In this document: piece after piece, positions 34,991-54,700 of the stretch | Numbering within the stretch: position 1 is the stretch's first letter | Layout of the letters: every line of letters begins with the position of its first letter | The notes under the pieces: generated by a model | Databases searched by the model: none | Told to the model about the DNA's origin: nothing | The model's input: only the letters and a program-made list of their open reading frames with translations | NCBI GenBank assembly: GCA_000499405.2 | Contig: HG738138.1 | Location: forward strand, 20,685,753-20,749,752 | Direction: 5' to 3' | DNA length: 64,000 bases | Source: Onchocerca volvulus | Lineage: Eukaryota > Nematoda > Chromadorea > Rhabditida > Onchocercidae | Position numbers and translations under genes: made by a program

Positions 34991-37900
34991 CATTTTTCAT
35001 ATCTCATTTTTATTAGATTTCCAAAGCAATTGCGTCTTCAACGATTTATCTATAATGATATCAGTCGAAATGATAAGAAAATATCTGAAAACTGCAACAA
35101 AATGTTGTTAGAAAACGACAAAAACAATTACAAAAGGAACTATTCGTTGTAGCATTTATTGTATGAAATACTTATCATCAATTTGATATGTGCTGCTTTG
35201 CTTGGTTAGTCCAATCGAAGAAATTTGCCTAGAACCAATCGGGCATTAATGGCCTATTCATCTTAAGTCCATTTTGCAGATACATGACCGAATTGGAATA
35301 CCCTTTCATCTGATTGCAGGGAAGAGAGAGCAAGTAAAATAAGAAGTCTTTTTCTCAACGAATATTTTTCTGTCAGATTCAAGAAGTCTGGTAGTGCGTG
35401 GGATTGTCATAAAGAGGCGATTATTTTATCAGTTCGATAAACCGGTTATCTTCTAGCAGAGTTGTTCAGATTTATCGCGAATTTATCTTTAAGACAGCTA
35501 TTTTGATTTTCGTTTAAATGCGTTTCATTTCCTCTTATTGGTTCCATCCTATCCAGTTCCCTCTCTCTATTTCTCTTTCTTCTTCACATATAACTTTTGT
35601 GCCACTTTATTGTCAAGTGTGTTATTTTTCATTTTCTATTTGATTTAGATCAAATTTTGTCCATTTCGAATATTTTTATTCTTGAAAAAATTATCTTTAA
35701 CGACATCTTCCATCTTTAAGAATTTCTTAAAGCAATGTTTTTTATCTGTATTGTATAACAAAAATTTCTTCTTGCTTGCGTGCCGTCCATGAATTTTAAA
35801 TCTTAAAAAATATTTCAAATTTTTATGTCATTAACGTTGAAAAAAATCTAAAAAATTACTCATTGCTTTCAAAGTGATCGCGAATCAATCATTTTCGGAC
35901 TACGCAGATGTAATATGATTTATTTTGTTGATTTATTTTTTACGAATCTTATAACTTAGAAAAAAAGCGATATTTGTAATGTTTTTTAAGCAATGAACTG
36001 AAACTTATGTATTGAAGTGAATTTTTCTTGCAGTTTTTGTCTCAAATTGATCTCTTCAGGATGGACATTATTCAGGGATTTTCTGCTTCATAATTAACCT
36101 CTACTTTATTTTAGAAGAGAAATTTTGTTTGCTAAATTTGTAGTTCATTTATTATTCAGGCAATGTTATTGATCATTGACTTATGTGCTGCTGTAAAAGG
36201 CTTAAGTTTTCCATTTTAATAACTTTTGATTTAATTCGTTATGGTGCACTCCAGATAACGGATAGTTAAAATCGAGAAGAGATCAGAAAACATTAATTTC
36301 GAAAAATTTATAATTTTGAACATAAGAAAGTTAAGATCGGCTGCTCTTAATGATCTCAAAACTGATCGAATTTACTGCACCACCATATAGAGAACTGGGA
36401 AAGGATCCGGTATCCGACATCACGGTAACATTCATCATGCGGCAAATCTGAGATTTTTGGATGCTAAAGACTATATAAAGTGGCATGATGTACATAAATG
36501 AATTCTTTACCTGCTTATTTGTTTTTTAATTACAAAATAAATGCTCTCCTGATTAGAATGGAAGATGAAATGGAATGAATGTTTGAAGGAGAACGGAAAA
36601 GATGAATGGAACAGGTGTGATTGATGCTTTTCGTACATTTTCATCTGCTCTATCTGTGGCTGCTCACTTCCGCCAAGCAGAAAAATGCCACAAATTTTCC
36701 GGGAGATGTAGGAAAGTATAACGCAGACATACATTTCAATTGCCATTGTTCACCTTCGATTCGGAAAAAGAAGCAACTGAATCAACCGAAGCTCAAATCT
36801 CTCCTCCACAACTTTTCAATATTCTTCTCTAAAAATGCCTACTCCTTTCATTTCTTGTTTTCAAACAAATTTTTGTTCAAACTTTTCTCTTTTCTCCCTT
36901 TTGCTTCTCGAGCTTCTTCCTATCTGAGCCCGACTTCATCATTTATCTCAAACTAACTTAGTTTAGTGCAAGTTGTAATAATACATATGTGTGTGTATGT
37001 GTGTATCGGGAAATATATCTCAACAGATAACACTTTCATCCGCCTTCTGTTCGCATTCAGAAGACATATCTTTCTTCTTGTATGTAGACTTCGTTGGGTT
37101 TCATCTTCCGCTTCTTACATTTAGCACCAGTAGAATCCTTAATAGAATCATTTTATTGAGCATTTTTATCAAAATTATTCGGTGTTTGAGATGTCATAAA
37201 GTTGGTGACCTGTTTTATATGGGAGTAGCGGGTGACCTTCCATATCACACAACACATCACACAACACACACATCCATTTATTTAAGTATTACTGTTAGCC
37301 ATTTTATGCCGAACAAAGCTATTGATTAAGTTCCTATGAAGTTCGGTTCAGGTAGTTTAGCGGTAATTAAAATGACAAATCTGTTCAAATAATTACAACT
37401 AAATTCGCTTACATTTATTAAACAAAAGAAGCCATATTCTCTCTAATTGACTGTCAAAATTGACATCGGGTATTGTTTGAAGTTTTGTACGGAAACTTGT
37501 CAAGGCGACTTTTCTGTAATCATTCTCTCCAGCTGACCGTCAACTGCCCATCTTTTTTTCTTTCTATTGGTCTATGTGTTATACATATTTTTACATGTTA
37601 TTTCTTTCTCTGATTATTGGTGTCCAAAGTTTGTCTAATTAAATTCATCTCAGTCACTGTTCAAACTTAATCATTTTGTTCTTTCTGCTAAATGTCCCAG
37701 AATAGGCTTACTTTTGCTACAAAAAATATTCTATCTTTGCATGAACTTTGACCATTAGTTTACTATTAGAGCATCCTGTTGGAGTAGTTCTTTTCCATTC
37801 ATTCATTTGCTTCTTATGCAAATCGAGAATGGGTTATTTATGCTGAATGAATAGAGAAGATACTCGGGGAGAAATCCATTCATTACAAGTGGGAACTTTT

Positions 37901-39267
37901 CCCGTCATTCTCCTTTGAATTAAACTTTGAAGTGATTCATGGAAAACGCATTCCGCTTTTTTGTCTTTCCAGTAAATCCGAAAGTTATTTACACAGTTCA
38001 CCATTTCTCCTTCACCCAATACATGAGATGCAACTTCCCTTTTCTGTTGTCCACTTTGTAATGACAAGTAATTAGTTATCAGTCATATCAGTGAAACATT
38101 GTTGCTAGTAGAGAAGGACGAAAAACGTGAATAAAAAGGCAAAAAAATAAAACATCATCTTTTGAGCTAATGAATGACTGAAGATAATAAAAAAGAGGAA
38201 ACAATGCAATGAAAAAAGTTCACATATTACTTCAAAAATTTCTGAAAAAATTCGTAACAAACTCTTATTCTTCTCAACTATTATCGAAATAAACCAAAGC
38301 TTATTTATCCAATGAATTTGCAATGATACCTAACAAATTGCTGATCACTTACAAGTAAAATAAATTGATCAGAAAGGCAAAGAGTGAAGAATAGATAACC
38401 CAATTACCAATCAAATAAGTATTGTTTTATAAGATGAGTAATGATTTATTTATCTTTTCCTTCAGCAAATATTACAAAGGTTATTACCGAACGATCATCA
38501 TCTGTAATGGCCCAATTAACGAAATGATTACTTAATAAGAGTAGCAGAAGATAATTAGTGGGTAGGAGGATTCGTCGTCCAAATGTAGATGTCCGAAGTG
38601 TTGTACAAAATAATCTTTGGCTGTGTCAAGGGCGATAAAATATTTATATAAACAAATATTTTTTCCTGTCGCTTTCAAATCCAAATAACTTTGATACCAA
38701 TATGTCCAGTTGATGATATTCAGGATTCTTGTGTCCAAATTTATTCATTTTTAACTGATTTACATATGGAAACAGCTGGATTTCAAATTTTTTGAATTTA
38801 TGTCAATATGCCAAACTGGTTTGAGCGAAGGAATAAATGATAAATTGGGATCAAATTTTTAGGCTGAAAGTTGATTTAATGTTGCTGTCGTCTCATCCTT
38901 TGTCCTTTTCGTTTAAATACTGATCTATCATCATCAAGGTTGACCTTCTTCTCTCTTCTTCATTGTCAATATCATGATAATTATTAACACACGCTGATAC
39001 AGCTATAAGACGTAAATTCTACGTAGACAAGTAAAATACGGGTCATGAATTATCACTTCATATCATTCATGCACGAGAATGATCTCTTATTTTCATTTCC
39101 TAATCAATGAAAACAAAATTTCTATTTGTACATTTATTATTTCATTTAAAGAAACTATAAAATAACTTCAAACAATTCGTACAATACGTTCATTATTTAT
39201 GGATAAAAGAATGTCATCTAATGATCGTTATTGAAGGGAATTGAGCGAGATTCAAGTCAAGGACAAA

Positions 39268-46017
<6,750 letters not shown>

Positions 46018-49000
46018 ACTTCTCCCTGATTACGATAGGGAGCAGGATAGCTCGGATGAGCATCTTATATCGAAGGAAATTCATGTAGTCCTCATCAGTA
46101 TTATAAAATATTTCTTCTTTAATGCCGGATGATGGAGATCACGTAATTATTAAAAATTTCGTTCATATATTCTTGAGATTCACATTTGACTTCATTGAAA
46201 GAAAAAAAAAAAAAGAAGAGATTTTCTAAAAGAAGCCAAGTTATTTTATAGAAAAATTAGTGTTTTATCAGAGCATCTGATAATTTCGTTAAATTATTTG
46301 AAAATTCATAAAAATTTTTCGAAAAGCAAGACTCTTGAAATTATGGGGCAAGCAATTTTTGTTTTATTAATCGGATGGTATTTTCAAAATTTTTGATTTT
46401 TTGCTAGTTGTGGCGATTAACGAACCAAGTAAATCAGCCACGCTTTCTTTTCATTATTTAAATAATGCATGACTGCAGTAAGAAGTCATCAAATACTGCC
46501 AAATACTTGTTGTGAAATAAATAAATATGTGATTGATAGCAAATAAATATGTAACTTATTCAACGATACGACATTTCAGAGAATTTTCTGAAGGAAATAA
46601 AAGTTCGAATTGTAATTCTTTAGAAATATTTCGTCAAAATTTAATTCGAATTTTTTTTTTTTAGGATCTTGGTTATTTACTCTAAAAGCTTAACTTATTT
46701 GCTGATTGATAAATAACTTGTCAACTTAAATTTAGAGAAAAAAAAAAAAGACCTGCAAAGGACATTTGCAATAGTTTACGCAGTAAAACGGTTTTTTCTA
46801 TCCAACTTTCATAGAGAGTTAAGAAATTACATAGCTTTAAGTAAATATAATTTTTCTGCTTGAAAAATCTTTCAAATTTTATTACTGCTTAATACATATT
46901 TGAACTGTACTCTTGTAGAATGGATCATTTTCAATTTTATTGCAAAGTGAACTTTTGCTGAAACGAACATTATTCTTAACTTTGTATGAAACATTGATGG
47001 AAGTTATTTTTACAAAGTATCTTTTCTACCTTGATGATGCGATCGGTTACCTTATTCTCCACAGGGTATGATCGAAAAGAATTGTTTGGAATGATATTTT
47101 GAAATGTCAGACAAAGTACTGATGAAAGAAAATGTTAGTTGGAAGTTTAACGATGATGAATATAATCACATAAAGTAAATTAATAATTTCGGATGGCTGA
47201 GTGGCACTAAGTCCTTTGCTTTTCATTCCAAATATTTTTGCTTCACGTGCTTACAAGTGTATTTTAATTACAAAAGAATGCATTACTTGCCATAATGTAA
47301 GTAATAATTTTCAAATATTCTCTTTCCTACTTCTGGAATTTTGATTAACGGTTTAATTGCATGCTGCAAACGTTTGTTTGATTTTTCATAAATCTTTATT
47401 CTCATTTAAAAAATAAACAATACGCTTTAAATTTTAATGGGCTGCAACTGAAAGGAAATGAAATGAATGATTATGACATTTTATCCATATAGGTTTTTTA
47501 ACAATTAACTGTAATAATTCGCGCAATTATGGAAATCAAATGAATTTGAGATTTATATATATCAGTGATTATTATCAGAATGATGCCAAGAGATTCTGCT
47601 CCATATGATAACCGAAAGCAAATCAAAACAGGTTATCCATTATTACGCATCTTAATTATATACTGACTCAGGGGTTATATTATCGGGCATGGAATTACTT
47701 GTTTCAGTTATTTTTAAGCTATCTTTTAGTGGTTTGCAATATTCAGTTTGATTTGGCTAAATTGTAGAAATTTTTATCAATGCGATGCTTTCAATTGTTA
47801 TCACCTTCGCTGTTCTACGATGATTGCTCTCGTCATGAGAGTTTTCATTATGATAACTATTATAAAATATTCAATTTGGCACTTCAGAGACTACAAAAAG
47901 AAGAAAAATGTTAAAAGTTGATAACCATTGTTCATTGAACATTAGTTGAATTTTCTTTTCACATACATTTTCATTTGGAAACAGTGATGGAATCAAGTTG
48001 ATAGTTCTATGAGATGCATCTGTACGATTCTTGATATGATGGTGATGAAAAAGTACGAGAATTCCTTCGAGGTCACCATCATCTTTGTCATTATCATTAA
48101 TATCATCATCACCACCACTCTAGTTGCTGAATTAAGACAAAGCAAATTTCTCTCTGTTAGAACTTCTACGGCCCTCTGTCTTTCGTCTATCAGTGGGGAA
48201 TTCAGGTCAGTGAAATAGTTCTCGTTGTGCGCTATTTTACAACTTACAGAACATATGTTATTCCGCTGTATGTTTGATACAACGGATTTGTTTTTATTTC
48301 TTGTTATTAATGCAAACCCATCCTGTGATGGCTTTTTGATTGTAGACAACTCTTTTTATCATTTACTTCTTGATAATATTACTACTATATCCATTCAAAT
48401 CCATAGTATTAAGCATTTCGTTGAAGAATTTGCATTTTTCGACTTATCGACGAATTTTTCATTGATAATTCACTATTATCGAGGAAATGATGAAATTTTT
48501 CAGTAAGTTTGGATAAGAATATCGAAAAATAGTCACAGATGAAAGATTAGCTATCACAATCCGATTTTATTCCATTTTCTCTCTCATCAATTCTAATAGG
48601 AAATTTACCTGTCATTCATCAAATCATTAATCGCATAGTGGCAGTTTCTTGCAGAGAAACTAACCAACTTGAATATAATTCGAATTTTTAAAAAATTATC
48701 AAATCAATTTCAATTGAATGTTTCTTTTTTTTTATATTAGCAGTAATAGAACATTGTATTGCCTATGTAGAAAAGGAAAAGGATGTTTTAAAAATTTTGT
48801 TTCAATTAACTCTTAAAAGCTGTGATAAGAATATCGCTTAGAACTTAATTATTTGTGACTTCCCGATTTGTGTAATAATTTTAATGTTTGTGTTGCTTAA
48901 TATTCTTCAGGTAAAAGTAGGTATAGAAGAAATGATACCAAGTCTAAAGTACTAACTATAACATTTTGTAATTTTTAAAATATACATGCATGACTCCATT

Positions 49001-51721
49001 TAGCCATTTTCATCTTTACATTTTTGATTTTTTTATAAAAAACATTTCTCACCTAAGAATTGAATATTGGCAATATTCTGATGACACACTATTCATTCTT
49101 CATTTTTTTTTTGGCAAATATTTATTCTTCATTTTTAATCCTATAATCAAATCAAGTTTGCTATCTCTAATCTATCAATTTGTTGGGAGGCATACTAAAA
49201 TAGACTGTTGAATTAACCTAGCTCTAAAACTTCTATTTCATTTCCAACTTTTGATCAGTAATTCATTTCTATGACACAATTTTTGTCTTTCCTTTCTACT
49301 ACTTCTAGTGTTTGAATATCCTTATTCTTTCAACTGTCAACTCAAAAATGCAAAAGTACTTTTGTCTTGTAACTTCAAATTTCTGATACAAAGTGTGCAT
49401 CACTGGCTGACTGAATGATGGAGACAGGTATCTAAAAATTAAACCACAACTTCTCATTAAGTGAAGCAAATTATCCAAAAAAAATTTTTTCTTATCACTT
49501 GAATGTTTGTTTCACCTGAAAATACCTTAAAAAAATTAATGTTAATGTATCAAAATTAATGCCAAAAATATTTTAAAAATTAACATCAAATAAATGTTTT
49601 TTGAACTTTAAAAAAAAAAAAAAGTGGATACAAAGGTAAAAGGCTGATATTGGTATGGAATAATGAAAACCGTGATTAATAAAATAGTTGAAAAAAATTC
49701 CTGAAAACTGCATTATTTTCAGCGATAAAAGATTGATTCTGTTCGAAATTGTATAGATAGTTAATTCCTAAGAAAAGAGAACTTCATGTTAACTAAATTT
49801 TAAAAATATTTCGCAAAATTTCGACGATGCGTCCTGATAACCCAATATTGACAAGGTAATCAGGTATCCGGCTCCTTTCAATTTATTGTGTTTCTCTTAT
49901 ATCTGCACTTTCTTCAATCTTTAAATTTTGCTGATTTGCTTTAATGAGTTTCAAATACCAATTTGAATGATAAATCAAATGAATTCTATCTGATCAGCCG
50001 ATAACAATCTGAATATACTGATTTTGCAATGTATATTTTTTTCCAGAAAATATATCTCCAGAAAAAAAGCTTATTGCTGAAATTGGGATGAATTAATCTT
50101 CAAATTACTAGTCTTTTAAGTATCTATTATTCAAGACATCGAATAAATTGGAGACAATTGCGGTTAAATAAAAGAAAATTTGAAACTGAGAGATTCACAT
50201 TACTCAATTCTAATTCAGCGATGCTTTTATTTCCGTTTACGTATCATCCGTATACTTCTGAAGCATTGATTGTTTTGTAAATTAATTCCGAAGGATATTT
50301 GTTATTATGATCTTAAACTGTACTGTACGTGTAAATCATCTTGCTGCTTTACATATTTGTTCCTTCTCACCTTCTCTATTTCATTGATTTACACAAAAAT
50401 GTTGAAATTCCAAGGTAGTTTCAAAAAAATGTCTTCTCTCCAAGGGATGAACAAATATCGTATCGTTTCAATACCTACCAGTTCCCAAAGCATGCATCAA
50501 TTTCTGCGCTTCTAGTGGCAGATGACCCAAATTGATGATAAAATCGTTTCATATTGTGCGGCTTCCAATATGACCTTCTGAATAATATGACTATGTAAGA
50601 AGTCAAAAGAACAGTAAAAATATGAAGTAATCATAGTAGACAATGAATGCAAAGTAAAAAATGCATGTCAAGAAAATTGATGAAGATTGCATTAGATCAG
50701 TTACATGCACATCTTCACAACAATCTTCAAACTTCGGCACTGCTATTTCCTTCCAGTCGTTATCAGTCCAACTTCTATTTATACTTTTTCCAAGATATCA
50801 GCTTTAGGAGAATGCTAATTAGGAAATGATTTTTTTTCTAATCGATATACTAATAATATTCTCAAAACTTTCAGCTATTCGCACGCATGCTCAAATATGC
50901 TACTATCTAGCAATCACAGCTTTGAAATTCAGAAAGCAGGCAGTAATACGAATTGTAACAACAAAAACAAATTATCCATTTTTTATTTTTTCTTGGTTTG
51001 TGATTTGAAAAATAAAATAGTTCCCTTCACTGTCTCCCAGGACGAAATAAGAAAATATTACCTTCCACTGTAGCCTTAAGAGTATACTGCAATAGTTTAG
51101 TTCAATACAGTACAAAGAAAATAATTCAAAGATTGGTCTTAGTTGATAGATGAACTCAGTTTTTCATTTAAAAATTTGCAAAAGATCAATTTGGGAAATC
51201 AAGAAAAACGAAATTTTTTTTGAATTAGAGAAATTGATCGAGAAGAGACAAAAGTATTACTTCTCATCTAAATAAATGAAATTTTAAAAATGAAGAAAAA
51301 GGAAGCATTACTAAGCAAATAATAGATTAATTTGTATTGTATTAATTTATTTTGCAACTTTCGCCATCAATGATCATGAAAATTAATTCTCGTTTCTCTC
51401 GAAAAAGGCTTGTCATCATCAATAACTTTAATTTCATTATGCGAAGAATGATTTTTTCCCACACTTTCTTTTTCTATTAATAAAGTTTTTGGAATTTGTA
51501 AGTAGGTATCATCGTATGCACCAAATTGGTGTGTTAAATTAAAAAAAATTAAGAATTACTGCTTTTGCCTCCAGGCGTTACTTGTAGTGAATTCAACCAT
51601 TACTTGATACGCTGATATTATTTTAAAATTCATCAATTTATTTTGCATTATTTCATGCCAATTAGAATGACGTTTGTCATACAAAAAAATATCATATTCT
51701 GCAAATGAAAACGTCGCAGTA
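46018..51721. other. intergenic between atn-1 and the four-pass membrane protein gene
   Basis: About 5.7 kb with no gene that I can support. AATAAA motifs occur about 500 bp after the atn-1 stop (first at 46516), which may mark its polyadenylation site. A frame on the minus strand at 48349-47993 crosses a (CAT)n-rich stretch and has no recognisable domain. The rest is AT-rich sequence with short A/T runs. Confidence 0.55.
46516..46521 (+). terminator. possible polyadenylation signal of atn-1
   Basis: An AATAAA cluster lies about 500 bases after the stop. It is the first clear cluster seen downstream, but the motif is common in AT-rich DNA, so this assignment is weak. Confidence 0.35.
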
Positions 51722-54700
51722 ATGAGTTCTAAAGTCACACCGGCAACAACATCGGAAACAGCTCCGAAAGGGCAAAAAATCGGAAAGGGAAACAGAAATC
51801 AATTCTGGTCGACAAATTTCATCAAAAGTGATGAACAAACACCGAAGCGAGCTGAATTAACTGTCAGTCGGCAATTTTTGCCCAAAAAAAAGCATGGAAT
51901 CAGTGAAGCTTGGTCGAAGCAAATGCAAGAAAGTGTATGTTTCTGATCGTTTAGAATTTTTGTAGATTTATTTCAAACGTTACTGCAATACAATATATAA
52001 ATATATCGGAATATACAGAAACGAATATACGGTGATTGAGGCAATGAACCTAGGAAAAAATATTATTAGGACATTTGAATTAGCCAAATTAGCCAAGTAT
52101 TTAATGTGAGTTATTAATAAGTTTTAATACTAGCAAGATTAATGAGTTCGAGGAAAATAAAATAAACTAACTGATATATAGTCACATATGGGACTGGAAG
52201 AATGTCTAGTTAGAAAATTGACATCTAGGAAGTTTTCTGTATGGCAGAACCTTCCTATTATTAAGCATCCGTTATATCACTTTGAAAAGAACAAAAATCA
52301 AGAGAGCTGATGAAATTGACTGCCTATCAGACAAGAAATTAAGCCTTTTGCACTTATACAGAACTAATGGCATTTTGTTATCAAAACTTAAGAAAAATTT
52401 TGAAAGCCCCAGAAACTCTATCAAACAAACGATTTGGTTAAAGCGCTCGAAACTATCATGGTTTCTATGTCACTCTCATGAAAATGAGCAATTTTTCGAA
52501 ATTACTCGAGTAAAAATAATTGGAAAATAGTTTTTTCCTTTTGAAAAATTATGTTACTCTATTAAAAATTCACGCTTTTTGGACATATTGCTTATTTCAT
52601 TCATTATCAGAGCGCTTTAATCAAGTCATTTTTTGCTTGATAGAGTTTTTTTTTCACTGAGAGATTTTAGCGTGAGGACCTGAAACAACCTTTTCCATAC
52701 ACGCCATTCAAATCAGGTTCACTAAGCAAGAAAACAGCAATAAATGTGTTGCGCGATGGAACCTTGAATTCACATTTACCAAATCAGGATTCGTCGCAAA
52801 TCTTTGGCACACAACAGCAGCCAGGTCAATATTTTTGCTTGTGTTTTTAAATTTCCGCAACTTTAAAAGTAGCAAAAATATGCTTCGAAATTTTTTCCGG
52901 CTGAGAATTTTGAAGCGAAATTTCAAAAATTCCAAAGTTAGAATAATGTATGGAAAAAAATAATTCTAGTTTTTCCAGATCATCCACGAACGATAGCCAA
53001 TATTCAAGGGACCATGAGGGCGCGTCATACTGACAGTTTAAATGGCAAGCTATTTCTTATGTTTCTGCGAAATTATCAATTTTAATTCTGAATCCAAAAA
53101 CTTTTAAATTAATGCAGTGCATTCATTTGTCTTTTTTTTTTTTCTAATTTCTTAAACCCGCAGAGATAATTATATATTGCCAGAGTAACTACTACAAGTT
53201 GTTTCAGATTTCTGCCTGTTATCTGTGCCATTTAAATAACAATGCGTAGTTGAATTTTTTTTCGTTAAGAAAATTTTGGATTAAATATGAATGATATAAC
53301 ATATGAGTAACAAAGCTGAACACAGAATGCTAGAATGCAAGAAAATCTACTATCGCTGTTGATGCAGCTGCGATGAAAAACTGCAGATAAAGCTGATTTT
53401 TGCAAAAGTTGAATGGTTTGATTTACCAACCTGCAGGTACTAGTGCCATACCACGCCCGGAACCGAAAGGAATATGGAGAAGACCAGAAACCGGAATAAT
53501 TCCACCACCACCAGGACTATATCGTCCAGCCAGTGCGATGAATATGCCTGTCTTATCTCGACCTGCTTCAAGAGCGAATAGTGATTTGGGAATAGGTATG
53601 AAGTGCCGAAGATGAGGAATAATTTGCAGTTTTGATTGTTTCTGATATATTGATATTAGTGCCAATAATACAGTATTTTTTATGAAAAGACAAGTAGTAG
53701 AAAATTCCTTATTAATCTGGTTGAGACAAAGATGAAAGCAGTGAAAATCCAAAATTTCAAATCGAAACATTGGACCATTTTTTGAAACAACTCTGATTTA
53801 AAATCTCATTTGATCTTTTTCCTTTGTCTTCATTCATTCACTCGTCATTGTTCCAGCATTGCTTTAAATGCTTATGTAATAACAATCATTAAATTTGGTA
53901 AAAGACTCATGTAGTCATAATGTCCAAATAAGGTAGTCGAAAAATTCAAAAAGCGAAATGTGAATCCTCCAGGAGACAAAAAAACAATCAGCTCACTTGT
54001 ACTTACACTAAGTTACTAGACTATTGTATTAGTTCTTGAGTTCTGGTTAAGCTATTACTATATTCTGGTTATTATTTTCATAGGTACCATTGCTTTTTGC
54101 GATAATATCGGTAATTTATCCTCGAGATATCAGAGCTATTGTACACTTCCTCGGCCGGAACAAATCGATTTCGATCAACATTCAAGTTACGGCAATGAAA
54201 TTAGTCAAATGGCTAAACAAATCAACCAACTATATGGTCCCTATAGTCCACAGGTTCAGGTCCAACCATCAATTAGTCCTAATCCGATTAATAAACAGGT
54301 TCGCTTCACTTTCAATACTTTTTCTTGCAATAAAAATGTCTATTTAAAATTTGGAAATTATTTTTTAGGTATGCATCAATAAAAAATAATAGCTTTCTGT
54401 ACTTTCTGAGAAATCTTCAATTTGTTAATTTGCTAAATTATGCGACAACTTCATTAGTTCTACTCTGGTTATGAAAAATTTTTCTCAAACTGCAAAGTAA
54501 AAAACTTTACTATCTGAACTGAAATTTAAGGCCTAGAAAAGCATTGAATATTATCTTGGAACATTTCACGTTGAACACTGAATTTCTCATTGCCGACCTC
54601 TAACTTCCATCTTTATTTTCCTGACATAACTAAAATCGCTTATTGGTATTCATAACCTCTTTAGTAATTTTGTTCCTTTCTCTGTATGCTAAGTTTTGTC

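Larger units (their letters stand above)
25905..39267. other. 13-kb gene-free region between cfim-2 and atn-1
   Basis: No multi-exon gene could be rebuilt on either strand. Frames of 60 to 112 codons occur (for example at 26960-27292 and 36621-37329), but they are low-complexity or lack motifs and splice partners. The region holds a 52-T tract at 27171-27222, A runs at 31292-31319 and 31640-31661, tandem duplications near 31661 and 34917, and CA-rich simple sequence near 37243-37272. It may include distant promoter elements or non-coding 5' exons of atn-1; none can be shown from sequence alone. Confidence 0.55.

Noticed and set aside
36507..37329. Overlapping frames of 79 to 112 codons on both strands
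   Set aside because: Frames on both strands, Ser/Phe/His-rich, part in CA-repeat sequence; no motif or splice structure.
39241..39267. Upstream in-frame start for alpha-actinin (SEIQVKDK extension)
   Set aside because: It needs a TTG start; the ATG at 39268 gives the usual family length.
47993..48349. 118-codon minus-strand frame
   Set aside because: It crosses a (CAT)n-type repeat giving Met/Ile runs, overlaps equally long plus frames, and has no recognisable domain.
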